This document shows positions 8,413 to 16,821 of a DNA stretch of 37,913 nucleotides, piece after piece. A model generated the notes under the pieces. That model made no database searches and was not told where the DNA came from. It saw only the letters and a list, made by a program, of their open reading frames with translations. Numbering within the stretch: the first letter of the stretch is position 1; every line of letters begins with the position of its first letter. A program made the position numbers and the translations under genes. Origin of the DNA: Candidatus Thioglobus vulcanius (lineage in GTDB: Bacteria > Pseudomonadota > Gammaproteobacteria > PS1 > Pseudothioglobaceae); the NCBI GenBank assembly GCA_910595855.1, contig CAJVCJ010000083.1, positions 1 through 37,913 on the forward strand, given 5' to 3'.

Positions 8413-9861
8413 TTAAAAGCGCCAAAAGGCTTTATGCAATAATGCCATTAGCGTTAGAATTTCTAGTCGCCCCAATAGCATAGAAAAGCTCAAAATCCAT
8501 TTAGCACTTTCACTAATCGCACCATAATTTTCAGCCACATCGCCTAATCCTGGTCCAAGATTATTAATGCTTGCAGCTGTTGCAGAAAAAGCTGTCACTT
8601 GATCCATTCCAGTAAACATTAATGCCACCATGATAAAGATAAAGGCAATCACATATAGTGAGAAAAAACCCCAAACAGAAATCAGTGTACTTTCGCCAAC
8701 ACTACGCTGATTGAGTTTAATATTAATCTGTGCATTGGGATGAATAAACTTCTTGATTTCTTTCATGGCCAGTTTAAACATTAATAGCATTCTAACCACT
8801 TTAATTCCGCCACCTGTTGAGCCGGCACATGCGCCAATAAAACTAGAAAAAATAAGCAAAACTGGCAAAATCAATGGCCATAATGAGAAGTTAGTTGAGG
8901 CAAACCCTGTAGTGGTTGCTATAGATACGCTTTGAAAAACACCATAACGCAAAGCTTCTGGCGTTGTTTGATAATGACCACTATTTAATAAATACAGTGT
9001 AACTAGCACGATCAATACACTTAGCATTAATAAATACGTTTGAAATTCAGAATCTTTAAAAAAGGCTAATACATTTTTCTTACGCCATACAAAAAAGTGC
9101 AGTGAAAAATTAATACCTGCTAAAAACATAAACACCACAGCAACCGATTCAATGGCAATATTATCAAAATAACCAATGGATAAATCATGCGTAGAAAAAC
9201 CACCAATGGCAACTGTTGAATAGCTATGCCCAATGGCATCAAAAATATCCATACCTGCAAGATAATAAGCCACTGCACATATCACAGTAAAGCTTAAATA
9301 GATTTTCCAAAGTGCTTTAGCCGTCTGCGTTAATTTTGGCGTTAGACGATCTTTAGCAATGCCGCTAGACTCAGCATGGTAGAGCTCCATACCACCAACA
9401 CCAAGCATTGGCAAGATAGCCACTGCCAATACAATAATACCCATGCCGCCAAGCCATTGCAGTTGTTGGCGATAGTACAAAATTGCCATTGGTAAGTCAT
9501 CTAGGCCCGATAAGATGGTTGCACCTGTTGTAGTAAGGCCAGACATTGATTCAAAAAAAGCATCTGAAAAAGACATTCTTAAGGATTCTGAGAGCAGGAA
9601 TGGTATGGTTGCAAATAAAGATAAAACAAACCAAAAGCTTACCACAACTAGAATACCCTCTCTAATTCTGAAATCTTTAGTGGATTTTCTAAAAGGTAGA
9701 TACAATAATAAGCCACTTACAAAAGTAAGTGCAAATGCCACTGCAAAAGAAGACGCTTCTTGTTGCTGATAGATAGCATCAACCACAATTGGTGGCAATT
9801 GCGTCAAACTAAATACCATTAGCAATAAGCCAATGGTTTTGAATACAATACTAAACTGCAT
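8413..9861 (-). CDS. trkH: Trk potassium uptake system, membrane subunit TrkH
   Basis: 482 residues, as in E. coli TrkH (483). It is the K+-translocating subunit with four pore-loop repeats. The filter-like glycine segments are visible: SGLTTTGAT, VAIGGFSTHD, ATTTGFASTN and NNLGPGLGD. GSTGGGIKVVR marks the segment after the third pore. It partners with TrkA, whose gene ends 24 bases upstream of this start. It is the last gene of the ntrY - ntrX-like - trkA - trkH operon and converges on dinG across 51 bases that contain no obvious terminator hairpin. Confidence 0.97.
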   Translation of the reverse strand: MQFSIVFKTIGLLLMVFSLTQLPPIVVDAIYQQQEASSFAVAFALTFVSGLLLYLPFRKSTKDFRIREGILVVVSFWFVLSLFATIPFLLSESLRMSFSDAFFESMSGLTTTGATILSGLDDLPMAILYYRQQLQWLGGMGIIVLAVAILPMLGVGGMELYHAESSGIAKDRLTPKLTQTAKALWKIYLSFTVICAVAYYLAGMDIFDAIGHSYSTVAIGGFSTHDLSIGYFDNIAIESVAVVFMFLAGINFSLHFFVWRKKNVLAFFKDSEFQTYLLMLSVLIVLVTLYLLNSGHYQTTPEALRYGVFQSVSIATTTGFASTNFSLWPLILPVLLIFSSFIGACAGSTGGGIKVVRMLLMFKLAMKEIKKFIHPNAQINIKLNQRSVGESTLISVWGFFSLYVIAFIFIMVALMFTGMDQVTAFSATAASINNLGPGLGDVAENYGAISESAKWILSFSMLLGRLEILTLMALLHKAFWRF

Positions 9862-9885
9862 ATTTCTTCCTAATTAAGTCTAACT

Positions 9886-11259
9886 TTAATCAAAACGACC
9901 TTCAAACAATTTTTCCACTTCATGAATTTTATTCACATCAGTTAACACGAGCAATACATGGTCGCCTTCTTCAATTATGAGCACTCTTGAGCCCATAATT
10001 ACTTTGTTGTTACGCACAATTGAACCAACCACTACACCATCTGGTAAGTTAATTTCTCCAATACTTCTGCCTACAACATCTGAATGATCCTTGTCACCAT
10101 GTACAATCAGCTCAATTGCTTCTGATTTTCCTTGGCGTAGCGAATGCACCATCATCGTATCACCTTTTCTAATGTGCGCCAAAATACCACTGGTGGTGAT
10201 CTGGTCAGGTGAAATGACCATATCTACATCATCACTTTGCTCAGCCAAGTCTTCATAAACATTACGCTTTACTAAAGCAATGGTTTTATGTGCGCCTAGA
10301 CGTTTTGCCAAAATAGAAACGATAACATTGATTTCATCCGAATCAGTTAGTGCTAAAAATAAATCTGTATTCTCAATACCCTCTTCTAACAACAACTCCT
10401 CATCAGATGCATTGCCACGCAACACCAGTACATCTTCAAGCTCATCTGCAAGCTCCTTAACTCGTTCTTTGCTTTGTTCAATAATTCGAACACGATGGTT
10501 TTTCTCTAAGTGCTTGGCCAAATTAAGACCAATACGACCACCACCAGCAATAATAATATTTCTATAGGCCTTATCAAGTCGTCTAAATTCTTTTAATACT
10601 TTAGATACACTTTCTTTTTTGGTCACAAAGTAAACACGATCACCATCTTTGATCACTGTATCGCCATAAGCAGGAATCGCCTGGCCATTGCGATATAAAC
10701 TAACAATACGCATATCAATATTGGGCAGGTGCTTGGGCAGCTCTTTAATAGAATGCCCTACAATCGGTGTACCTGCATAAGCCTTGGTTTCAACCAATTG
10801 CACCAAGCCATTTTCAAATTCAAATACTTGCTCAGCACCTGGCTCTTCGACCACACGTTTAATATAGTTTGTGACCAACCCTTCGGGAGTAATAATAAAA
10901 TCAATTGGGATAGCATCATTTGAAAACAACTCTTTACGATGAAGATATTCTGCTGTGCGCACACGGGCAATTTTTTTATCTACCTGATACAGTGTGTGAG
11001 CCATTTGACAAGCAAGCATGTTACCTTCATCAGAACGAGTGACTGCAATCACCATATCCATATTTCTAATGTCCGCCTCTTCCAAAATATTTGGATAAGA
11101 GGCAAAGCCACAAACAGTTTTTATATCTAAATGACGCTGAAGATCGAGTAGATTTATCTCTTCTTTATCAATAATGGTAATGTCATTATCATTATCTTCA
11201 CTTAAATATTTAGCCAATGTTGCACCAACTTGACCCGCACCCAAAATTAAAATTTTCAT
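9886..11259 (-). CDS. trkA: Trk potassium uptake system, NAD-binding regulatory subunit TrkA
   Basis: 457 residues (E. coli 458), made of two tandem RCK units, each an N (Rossmann) plus C domain. The first nucleotide-binding loop is ILGAGQVG near the start; the second is IAGGGRIG at about 236-243. TrkA is the cytoplasmic ring that gates TrkH in response to ATP/ADP and NAD(H). Its ATG lies 2 bases after the stop of the NtrX-like regulator. ntrYX followed by trkA/trkH is a recurring arrangement in proteobacteria, so potassium uptake may be tied to this two-component system. Confidence 0.97.
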   Translation of the reverse strand: MKILILGAGQVGATLAKYLSEDNDNDITIIDKEEINLLDLQRHLDIKTVCGFASYPNILEEADIRNMDMVIAVTRSDEGNMLACQMAHTLYQVDKKIARVRTAEYLHRKELFSNDAIPIDFIITPEGLVTNYIKRVVEEPGAEQVFEFENGLVQLVETKAYAGTPIVGHSIKELPKHLPNIDMRIVSLYRNGQAIPAYGDTVIKDGDRVYFVTKKESVSKVLKEFRRLDKAYRNIIIAGGGRIGLNLAKHLEKNHRVRIIEQSKERVKELADELEDVLVLRGNASDEELLLEEGIENTDLFLALTDSDEINVIVSILAKRLGAHKTIALVKRNVYEDLAEQSDDVDMVISPDQITTSGILAHIRKGDTMMVHSLRQGKSEAIELIVHGDKDHSDVVGRSIGEINLPDGVVVGSIVRNNKVIMGSRVLIIEEGDHVLLVLTDVNKIHEVEKLFEGRFD

Positions 11260-11261
11260 TT

Positions 11262-11843
11262 TTAAGCCTTGTTTTTATCGATCCCTAGATCTTTAAGTTT
11301 ACGATATAAAGTCGTACGCTCTAATCCTGCTTTAGTCGCTACTGCAGCAATATTATGATTATTCTCCTGCAAGTGATGATTGAAATATTCTTTTTCAAAT
11401 ATGTTTCTAGCCACTTTTAACGGCGCATCAAAATCAATACCTGTGATTGAGTTTCTACTGGTTTTGAGTGCTTGATGGGATAAAAATTTACGCACTAATG
11501 GCAAAATATCATGCAATGGTTTTTTTAAGAAATCAACCGCACCTAGCTTGATCGCCTTTACCACATCTTGATGCTCTGCATGACCAGACATCATTACAAT
11601 GGGTGTTGAAAATCCTTGTTCAATCCACTCTTCTAACAATGACATGCCGTCTTGACCTGGCATCCAAACATCCATCATCACCAAATCAAACGTTTGAGTT
11701 TGAATCATACTTTTAGCCTCTTGCGCATTAGCTGCCAAACTCACCTGATAATTCACATCCTCTAAGGTATCCATCATCGTTTCTGAATTGATACTTTCAT
11801 CATCAATGATAAGAATTTTTCCGATTATATTTGTACTGTCCAT
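11262..11843 (-). CDS. NtrX-like response regulator lacking the AAA+ sigma-54 domain (receiver + Fis-type HTH)
   Basis: I chose the ATG at 11843 (MDSTNIIGKILIIDDE) because a strong ribosome binding site (GAGGGG) stands before it; an upstream ATG at 11957 would add 38 residues lying inside ntrY. Length is 193 residues against about 450-470 for NtrX. The receiver domain (about 8-120) is complete: acidic pair D14-D15, phospho-acceptor D58 (MMDVWMPG), S86, and K108 in FLKKP. After a short linker comes an NtrC/NtrX-type C-terminal HTH (about 146-188; IAAVATKAGLERTTLYRKL). The entire central AAA+ ATPase with its GAFTGA loop is absent, so it cannot activate sigma-54 in the usual way. It lies 13 bases after ntrY and 2 before trkA. 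The PrrA/RegA family has the same domain order, but the HTH sequence reads as NtrX-like. Confidence 0.88.
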   Translation of the reverse strand: MDSTNIIGKILIIDDESINSETMMDTLEDVNYQVSLAANAQEAKSMIQTQTFDLVMMDVWMPGQDGMSLLEEWIEQGFSTPIVMMSGHAEHQDVVKAIKLGAVDFLKKPLHDILPLVRKFLSHQALKTSRNSITGIDFDAPLKVARNIFEKEYFNHHLQENNHNIAAVATKAGLERTTLYRKLKDLGIDKNKA

Positions 11844-11849
11844 TACTTT

Positions 11850-11855
11850 CCCCTC
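11850..11855 (-). promoter_or_regulatory. Ribosome binding site fixing the regulator start
   Basis: GAGGGG on the minus strand, 6 bases before the ATG at 11843. It lies between the ntrY stop and the regulator start and decides against the longer upstream reading of the regulator gene. Confidence 0.75.
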
Positions 11856-11856
11856 T

Positions 11857-14016
11857 TTATACTTGATGATTAAATTCAATTGTAACTCTAGCACCATGTG
11901 GCTTGACGTTAGATGCAAATATACGCGCATCATGCTGTTCAACAATATTTTGCACAATGGCCATACCTAGTCCACTACCTTTAACTTTGGTAGTAACATA
12001 AGGCTCAAACACTCGATCTAATACATCCTTATTAAAGCCTTCACCATTATCAGTAATACTCAAACGCACGAGACCTTGATCAGCTAAATATTCAGTCACA
12101 ATATTAACGTTAATATTGCCCTCTTCAGAAGATTCGGCTGAATTTTTAAGCAGATTGATTAACACTCTTGATAGGTTAATTGGATCAAGCAGCAACTCTG
12201 GAATATCACTAGCCAGATCATAGTCAATTTTTAAGTTTTGTTGCGCATCATACAAAGAAATTGACTGACTAACGATGCTATTCAGATTACTTGGTTTTCG
12301 TTCAATTTGCGGGGTGTTTGCATAGTCTGCAAAAGCACTCACCATCAGATCCATGGATTTCACTTGGTTAATAATGGTATTGGTGGTTTTATCAATAACT
12401 TCTAAATCTCGATCTTGCAATGAATCCATAAAGCGATTACGCAGACGTTGTGCTGATAATAAAATTGGTGTTAATGGGTTTTTTATTTCATGCGCCATAC
12501 GTATAGCAACCTCGCCCCAAGCAGCTTTTTTCTGTGCTCGATTAAGTTTAGAAATATCTTTAATAATAATTACGTAACCCAGTGTATTTCCATGGCTTTC
12601 GAGCATAGCACCTTGGCACGATAACAATAAATGGCGATCAGTTAAAGCTAACTCCAGCTCCTCATTCCATTCACTGTCTTGCGCTTTAAATCTATCTTCA
12701 GTTAGCTCAAATAAAGGGCTTAACTCTGTATATTTTTTGGAAATTTGACTACACTTTCCACCTATAAAAGATTGTTCATTATCAATACTAAACATTTCAC
12801 CGATAATTGGATTAATTAAGCGAATGTTCTTGTTTTGGTCTAGCGCAATAACGCCGTAAGAATATTTGAGAATGGTTTCTAAATAAAGATTGTGCGTATC
12901 TAAGCCTTCTTTTGATGTTTTGATTTGCCCGGACATAATGTTAAATTGCTCAATTAATAAGCGCACATCATCACTATCCTTACTTTGCTCAATGCGTACA
13001 TCGTAGTTACCTTTAGAAATTTCACGCGTGGCGATAGAAAGATTGTTGAGTGGTCTCATAATCTTTTCAATCATACGAAAAACCAACATCAAAGCACTTA
13101 ACACTGCCAATAGTACCGTTGATGAGAAATCAATCATAAAACGCTTTTGCGTAATCGAGGTATTTAGATCAAACTCAATATTTTTAGTTCTTTTGGTAAA
13201 CGCTTCTACTTGAGATAAAAACCCAAGTAAGCCAGGATCTGCCGCATAAACAGCATCCACAACAAAGAAATGTTTAACTGGAGAACGAGTTAAGTATCGT
13301 GTTGACATCTTTACTTGTATTACATTTGTACTACTATCTTCATTAATAGTACGAGGCTGAGTGCCGGGCAATGGCTGATCCTCAACTGCCATACAATTTG
13401 AAACATCGGCAGTTCTAGCAATCACCTCCTCTTGTTCATTTAATAAGGTGATTTGACAAGCCCAACCCTTATCAATTAGCCCATCCAGAAAAATCTGCAT
13501 GCTGCTTTGATAGTTATCTGCATCTTTTTTAAAGTTACCAAAAGAAGTAATCAAAGTTAAAAGGCGTCTAGTTTGCTGTGTATAGCGCTCATTTCTAACC
13601 TCTTGCACACCCTCATAGAGGCTATCAACTTGTTGGATGAAATTTTTACTAAAAGTATCGAATGTCTTTTCAGAATCAGCCACGTTATCTTGGATGGTTT
13701 GAAAAGAGAACATATAAAATGATAACACTGGCACAATAACTAGCATTGGCACAATTTTAATAAACGACCAAGTAAATTTTGAACCCACAATATCGTCACC
13801 CATATCTCTCTTTAGGCGAGTAACCTCTGTGTAAATATAATAAACAGCAATCACACTTAAGGTTACGTTATAGCCAACTAAGTAACCCCACCATTCGCCA
13901 ATCAATCCAGGATTCAAGCCTAAATAAAAAGTACCAGAAATAGATAATAAGAAAATCGATGTCCAAAACCAAGCGGGTGGCGTTTTGATCAAGTCTGAAT
14001 GCGGACGATAGGTCAT
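11857..14016 (-). CDS. ntrY: NtrY-like sensor histidine kinase
   Basis: 719 residues. Predicted membrane helices lie at about 15-35, 42-62, 83-104 and 296-316, with a periplasmic/extracytoplasmic region of about 190 residues between the third and fourth. A HAMP linker (about 317-370) and a PAS domain (about 375-485) follow. The phospho-accepting histidine is H509 in RMAHEIKNPLTP. The HATPase domain shows NLLKNSAESS, DNGEGF and GSGLGMAIVQNI. This is the NtrY layout (three or more N-terminal helices, HAMP, PAS, kinase). In its family it senses nitrogen or redox/envelope cues; the signal here is unknown. It is first in the operon with the AAA-less NtrX-like regulator and trkAH, and divergent from rnd. 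Confidence 0.93.
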   Translation of the reverse strand: MTYRPHSDLIKTPPAWFWTSIFLLSISGTFYLGLNPGLIGEWWGYLVGYNVTLSVIAVYYIYTEVTRLKRDMGDDIVGSKFTWSFIKIVPMLVIVPVLSFYMFSFQTIQDNVADSEKTFDTFSKNFIQQVDSLYEGVQEVRNERYTQQTRRLLTLITSFGNFKKDADNYQSSMQIFLDGLIDKGWACQITLLNEQEEVIARTADVSNCMAVEDQPLPGTQPRTINEDSSTNVIQVKMSTRYLTRSPVKHFFVVDAVYAADPGLLGFLSQVEAFTKRTKNIEFDLNTSITQKRFMIDFSSTVLLAVLSALMLVFRMIEKIMRPLNNLSIATREISKGNYDVRIEQSKDSDDVRLLIEQFNIMSGQIKTSKEGLDTHNLYLETILKYSYGVIALDQNKNIRLINPIIGEMFSIDNEQSFIGGKCSQISKKYTELSPLFELTEDRFKAQDSEWNEELELALTDRHLLLSCQGAMLESHGNTLGYVIIIKDISKLNRAQKKAAWGEVAIRMAHEIKNPLTPILLSAQRLRNRFMDSLQDRDLEVIDKTTNTIINQVKSMDLMVSAFADYANTPQIERKPSNLNSIVSQSISLYDAQQNLKIDYDLASDIPELLLDPINLSRVLINLLKNSAESSEEGNINVNIVTEYLADQGLVRLSITDNGEGFNKDVLDRVFEPYVTTKVKGSGLGMAIVQNIVEQHDARIFASNVKPHGARVTIEFNHQV

Positions 14017-14082
14017 GTACTTATTTTTATAATAATTTAATTTGACAGAATTATCTCATAAATAGTCTGGCCGTATCATTAC

Positions 14083-14102
14083 TTGTTGCTAAAATACAAC
14101 AA
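14083..14102 (+). promoter_or_regulatory. Extended -10 (TGC-TAAAAT) and inverted repeat at the rnd start
   Basis: TAAAAT at 14090-14095 is preceded by TGC (14087-14089), an extended -10 element, and stops 6 bases before the ATG at 14102. That places the transcription start at or next to the A of the start codon. TTGTTG (14083-14088) and CAACAA (14097-14102) form 6-base inverted arms around it. There is no ribosome binding site, consistent with a leaderless message. Confidence 0.4.
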
Positions 14103-15139
14103 TGATTCAAACCGACCAGCAACTACGTGATTTTTTAGCTTCTATTAAATCACAGACCCATTTAGCCATAGACACTGAATTTAAGCGTGTTGATACTTAC
14201 TACCCTATTTTGTGCCTAGTGCAAATCGCCACACAAAGCAATACTGATTGTATAGATATACTTGCTATTGAGAATTTGGAGCCTTTATTTGATAAGCTGT
14301 ACCAACAAGATAGTGTATGGATTGTTCATTCTGCCCGTCAAGACATTGAGGCTTTGTATTATTTATCTAATCGCTTGCCACATCAACTATTCGACACCCA
14401 AATTGCTGCGCATTTTCTTAACCATCCGGCTCAAATTTCTTATCAAAAAATCACTGAGATTTTACAAGGTGTCTTGCTTGATAAAGCCTACACCCGCCTT
14501 GACTGGACTACCCGACCCCTGCCCGAAGAAGCAATCGAATATGCATTAGACGATGTACTTTATTTGCTCAAAAACTACGCGCAACTACTTGATCAACTAA
14601 TAATTGAACAAAAGCTTGATTGGCTAATGGCTGACGGTCATGATTTGTCAAACATTGATCTGTATTTACCAAACCTTGATCAAGCTTGGCAAAAAATAAA
14701 AGGCCTATCAAGACTTCCTAAAAGCACACATCAAAAAGCTGCACAGTTAGCTGCATGGCGAGAATCTCAAGCGGTCAATAAAAATAAACCAAGAAAATGG
14801 ATAATGACAGATGACCAGCTCATTGATTACAGCACCAACAAGGAAAAACTTTCTGATAAGGCTAAAGCCTCTTTTAATGAGTTTTTATCACTGCATTCGC
14901 ATCTAGTTGAAACGCGTATTGAGATTGGTAGTCATCAGCCACCAACTAAAAGTGAAAAACAACAAAAAAACCAACTGCAAAAACTCATCCAAAAAATTGC
15001 AGTTCAGTATAATCTAGACGAAACATTAATTGCTAATGGTAAAGCGTTAATGAAATATATTCGTGGCGATCAAAGCGTTAAATTCCTTAGCGGCTGGCGC
15101 CATCACATTCTAAAAGAGGAGTTGAAAAATGCAAAATAG
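14102..15139 (+). CDS. rnd: Ribonuclease D
   Basis: 345 residues (E. coli 375). It is a 3'-5' exoribonuclease in tRNA and small RNA 3'-end maturation. The DEDDy catalytic residues are visible: D24 and E26 (AIDTEF), D81 (HSARQDIEAL), and Y147 with D151 (EYALDDVLYL). An HRDC domain for RNA binding follows at about 205-285. The start has no Shine-Dalgarno sequence. The last 11 bases overlap the start of ppa, whose ribosome binding site lies inside rnd, so the two are likely coupled. Confidence 0.96.
   Translation: MIQTDQQLRDFLASIKSQTHLAIDTEFKRVDTYYPILCLVQIATQSNTDCIDILAIENLEPLFDKLYQQDSVWIVHSARQDIEALYYLSNRLPHQLFDTQIAAHFLNHPAQISYQKITEILQGVLLDKAYTRLDWTTRPLPEEAIEYALDDVLYLLKNYAQLLDQLIIEQKLDWLMADGHDLSNIDLYLPNLDQAWQKIKGLSRLPKSTHQKAAQLAAWRESQAVNKNKPRKWIMTDDQLIDYSTNKEKLSDKAKASFNEFLSLHSHLVETRIEIGSHQPPTKSEKQQKNQLQKLIQKIAVQYNLDETLIANGKALMKYIRGDQSVKFLSGWRHHILKEELKNAK
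15115..15121 (+). promoter_or_regulatory. Ribosome binding site of ppa inside rnd
   Basis: AGAGGAG ends 7 bases before the ppa ATG at 15129. It lies wholly within the last codons of rnd and supports the overlapping start. Confidence 0.8.
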
Positions 15140-15659
15140 TCTTAAGCCTGTATCAGCAGGAAATCTACCTGAAGAAGTAAATGTAATTATTGAAATCCCG
15201 GCAAATTCATCACCGGTTAAGTATGAAATCGATAAAGAAACAGGCGCTATGTTTGTGGATCGTTTTATTTCAACACCGATGTTTTACCCATGTAACTATG
15301 GCTTTGTACCAGAGACGCTAGCAGATGATGGCGATCCTGCTGATGTACTAGTAATTACTCCTTACCCATTAATTCATGATTCAGTAATTACTGTACGTCC
15401 AATTGGCGTTCTACTAATGACTGACGAAGCTGGCAGAGACTCCAAAATCTTAGCTGTGCCGACAGATAAGCTATGCAAATCGTATCATGACATTAAATGT
15501 ATTGATGATGTAGGCGCAACACTCAAAGATCAAATTGAGCACTTCTTTCGTTACTACAAAGATTTAGATGAGGGTAAGTGGGTAAAAATTGAAGGCTGGG
15601 GTGATGCTGAAGAAGCTAAAAAAGAGCTACAAGAATCTTACGACGCATATCGCAAGTAA
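15129..15659 (+). CDS. ppa: Inorganic pyrophosphatase (soluble family I)
   Basis: 176 residues, the same as E. coli Ppa. It hydrolyses pyrophosphate to phosphate and so drives biosynthetic reactions such as tRNA charging. The signature DDGDPADVLV carries the metal-binding aspartates, and further family residues appear in EIPANSSPVKYEID, FYPCNYGFVP and HFFRYYKDL. The strong ribosome binding site inside rnd fits a highly expressed enzyme. rsmD starts 3 bases after its stop. The presence of the soluble form does not rule out a membrane pyrophosphatase elsewhere. Confidence 0.98.
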   Translation: MQNSLKPVSAGNLPEEVNVIIEIPANSSPVKYEIDKETGAMFVDRFISTPMFYPCNYGFVPETLADDGDPADVLVITPYPLIHDSVITVRPIGVLLMTDEAGRDSKILAVPTDKLCKSYHDIKCIDDVGATLKDQIEHFFRYYKDLDEGKWVKIEGWGDAEEAKKELQESYDAYRK

Positions 15660-15662
15660 ACT

Positions 15663-16238
15663 TTGAGTAAAGCCACCAATCAATTTCAAATTATTGGCGG
15701 CATGCATCGAGGAAGGAGATTTAACTTTCCCGATGCGACTGGCCTCAGGCCCACACCTAACAAAGTTAGAGAAACCTTGTTTAACTGGATACAGTTCGAA
15801 TCTAGTGGCAAGGTTTTTTTGGATTTGTTTTCTGGTAGCGGTGCACTAAGTTTTGAAGCGCTTTCTAGAGGTGCGCGCCAAGTGCTTGGCATTGAAAAAG
15901 ATTTACGTGCATTTCAAAGCTTAGAAAAAAATCGAGATTTATTGAAATCCAACCAAATTCAGTTTATTCACACTGATGCGTTGGATTTTTTAAGTCATAA
16001 AGCCGCTCAACAGTTTGATTTCATCCTGCTAGACCCACCTTTTCATCAAAAAATCCTCGAAAAATCTCTAAACAAGCTATCTTTGAATGGTTTTTTAACG
16101 CAAGGGTGTTATATTTACCTTGAGTCTGAATTTGAAATAACTGAATCACTACTCACCGATAAAATTTCGCAAAAAATCAAAATCAACAAACAAAAACACT
16201 CAGGGCAAGTGCATTATTGCTTAATTGAGGTATTATAA
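15663..16238 (+). CDS. rsmD: 16S rRNA m2G966 methyltransferase RsmD
   Basis: 191 residues (E. coli 198). It methylates the exocyclic N2 of G966 in 16S rRNA with SAM. The conserved N-terminus GLRPTPNKVRETLFNW (28-43), motif I with FLDLFSGSGALSFEA, and the catalytic DPPF (124-127) are all present. The start is a TTG 3 bases after ppa; the next in-frame ATG would fall inside the conserved IIGGMHRGRRF segment and would trim it, so TTG is preferred. coaD follows after 24 bases, as it often does in proteobacteria (rsmD-coaD). Confidence 0.95.
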   Translation: MSKATNQFQIIGGMHRGRRFNFPDATGLRPTPNKVRETLFNWIQFESSGKVFLDLFSGSGALSFEALSRGARQVLGIEKDLRAFQSLEKNRDLLKSNQIQFIHTDALDFLSHKAAQQFDFILLDPPFHQKILEKSLNKLSLNGFLTQGCYIYLESEFEITESLLTDKISQKIKINKQKHSGQVHYCLIEVL

Positions 16239-16262
16239 GTTTATTCACCATTCGCACTATTT

Positions 16263-16742
16263 ATGACAAAAAAAATTGCAATTTATCCTGGTTCATTTGA
16301 TCCAATTACCAATGGTCATATTGATCTAATCAAGCGTGCTAGTAAGTTGTTTGATGAGGTCATAATTGGCATCACTCAAAACAGTAAGAAATCTGTCTTC
16401 TTAAGTATTGATCAGCGCCTTGATATGGCTAGCAAAACGCTAAGTGATATTAGCAATATCAAAGTCATGAGTTTTAATACATTGTTGGTGGATTTTGCCA
16501 AAGCGCAAAATGCGCAGGTTATTTTGCGCGGGCTGCGTGCGGTGAGTGATTTTGAATATGAGTTCCAGCTCTCTGGCATGAACAAACATCTTAACCCTAC
16601 GATCGAAACTTTATTCATGACACCAGCAGAGCAATACGCCAATATATCTTCTTCTCTAGTTCGTGAGATTTTATCATTAGGTGGCGATATTAGCCATTTT
16701 GTCCCAAAATCTGTAGAAGCATTACTCAAACAACAACTGTAA
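16263..16742 (+). CDS. coaD: Phosphopantetheine adenylyltransferase
   Basis: 159 residues, as in E. coli. It transfers AMP from ATP to 4'-phosphopantetheine, the penultimate step to coenzyme A. The nucleotidyltransferase signature YPGSFDPITNGH includes T16 and H19 (TxGH). The second ATP-binding motif is ISSSLVREI near residues 127-135. It pairs functionally with the type III pantothenate kinase at 35800-36483, the first step of the same pathway. It directly precedes the dnaK promoter. Confidence 0.97.
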   Translation: MTKKIAIYPGSFDPITNGHIDLIKRASKLFDEVIIGITQNSKKSVFLSIDQRLDMASKTLSDISNIKVMSFNTLLVDFAKAQNAQVILRGLRAVSDFEYEFQLSGMNKHLNPTIETLFMTPAEQYANISSSLVREILSLGGDISHFVPKSVEALLKQQL

Positions 16743-16761
16743 GATTTTTTCCTGATTATTG

Positions 16762-16790
16762 CTTGAATTTGAAATACTCACCCCTATATA
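16762..16790 (+). promoter_or_regulatory. Sigma-32 (heat-shock) type promoter of dnaK
   Basis: CTTGAA at 16762-16767, a 13-base spacer, then CCCCTATATA at 16781-16790. This matches the RpoH consensus (CTTGAA, 13-15 bases, CCCCATnTA) closely. It lies 32 bases before the dnaK ATG, which has a strong AAGGAG ribosome binding site at 16809-16814. Heat induction through RpoH is inferred; no CIRCE element is seen. Confidence 0.82.
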
Positions 16791-16821
16791 GAGGGTATAT
16801 CAAATTACAAGGAGCAATAAA

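Noticed and set aside
11844..11957. Longer N-terminus for the NtrX-like regulator
   Set aside because: The extra 38 residues overlap the end of ntrY, are unrelated to receiver domains, and the strong GAGGGG site stands before the inner ATG.
14042..14047. Perfect TTGACA as a -35 box for rnd
   Set aside because: No -10-like hexamer lies 16-18 bases downstream (the bases there are GC-rich), so it probably is not used; the extended -10 at 14090 is a better candidate.
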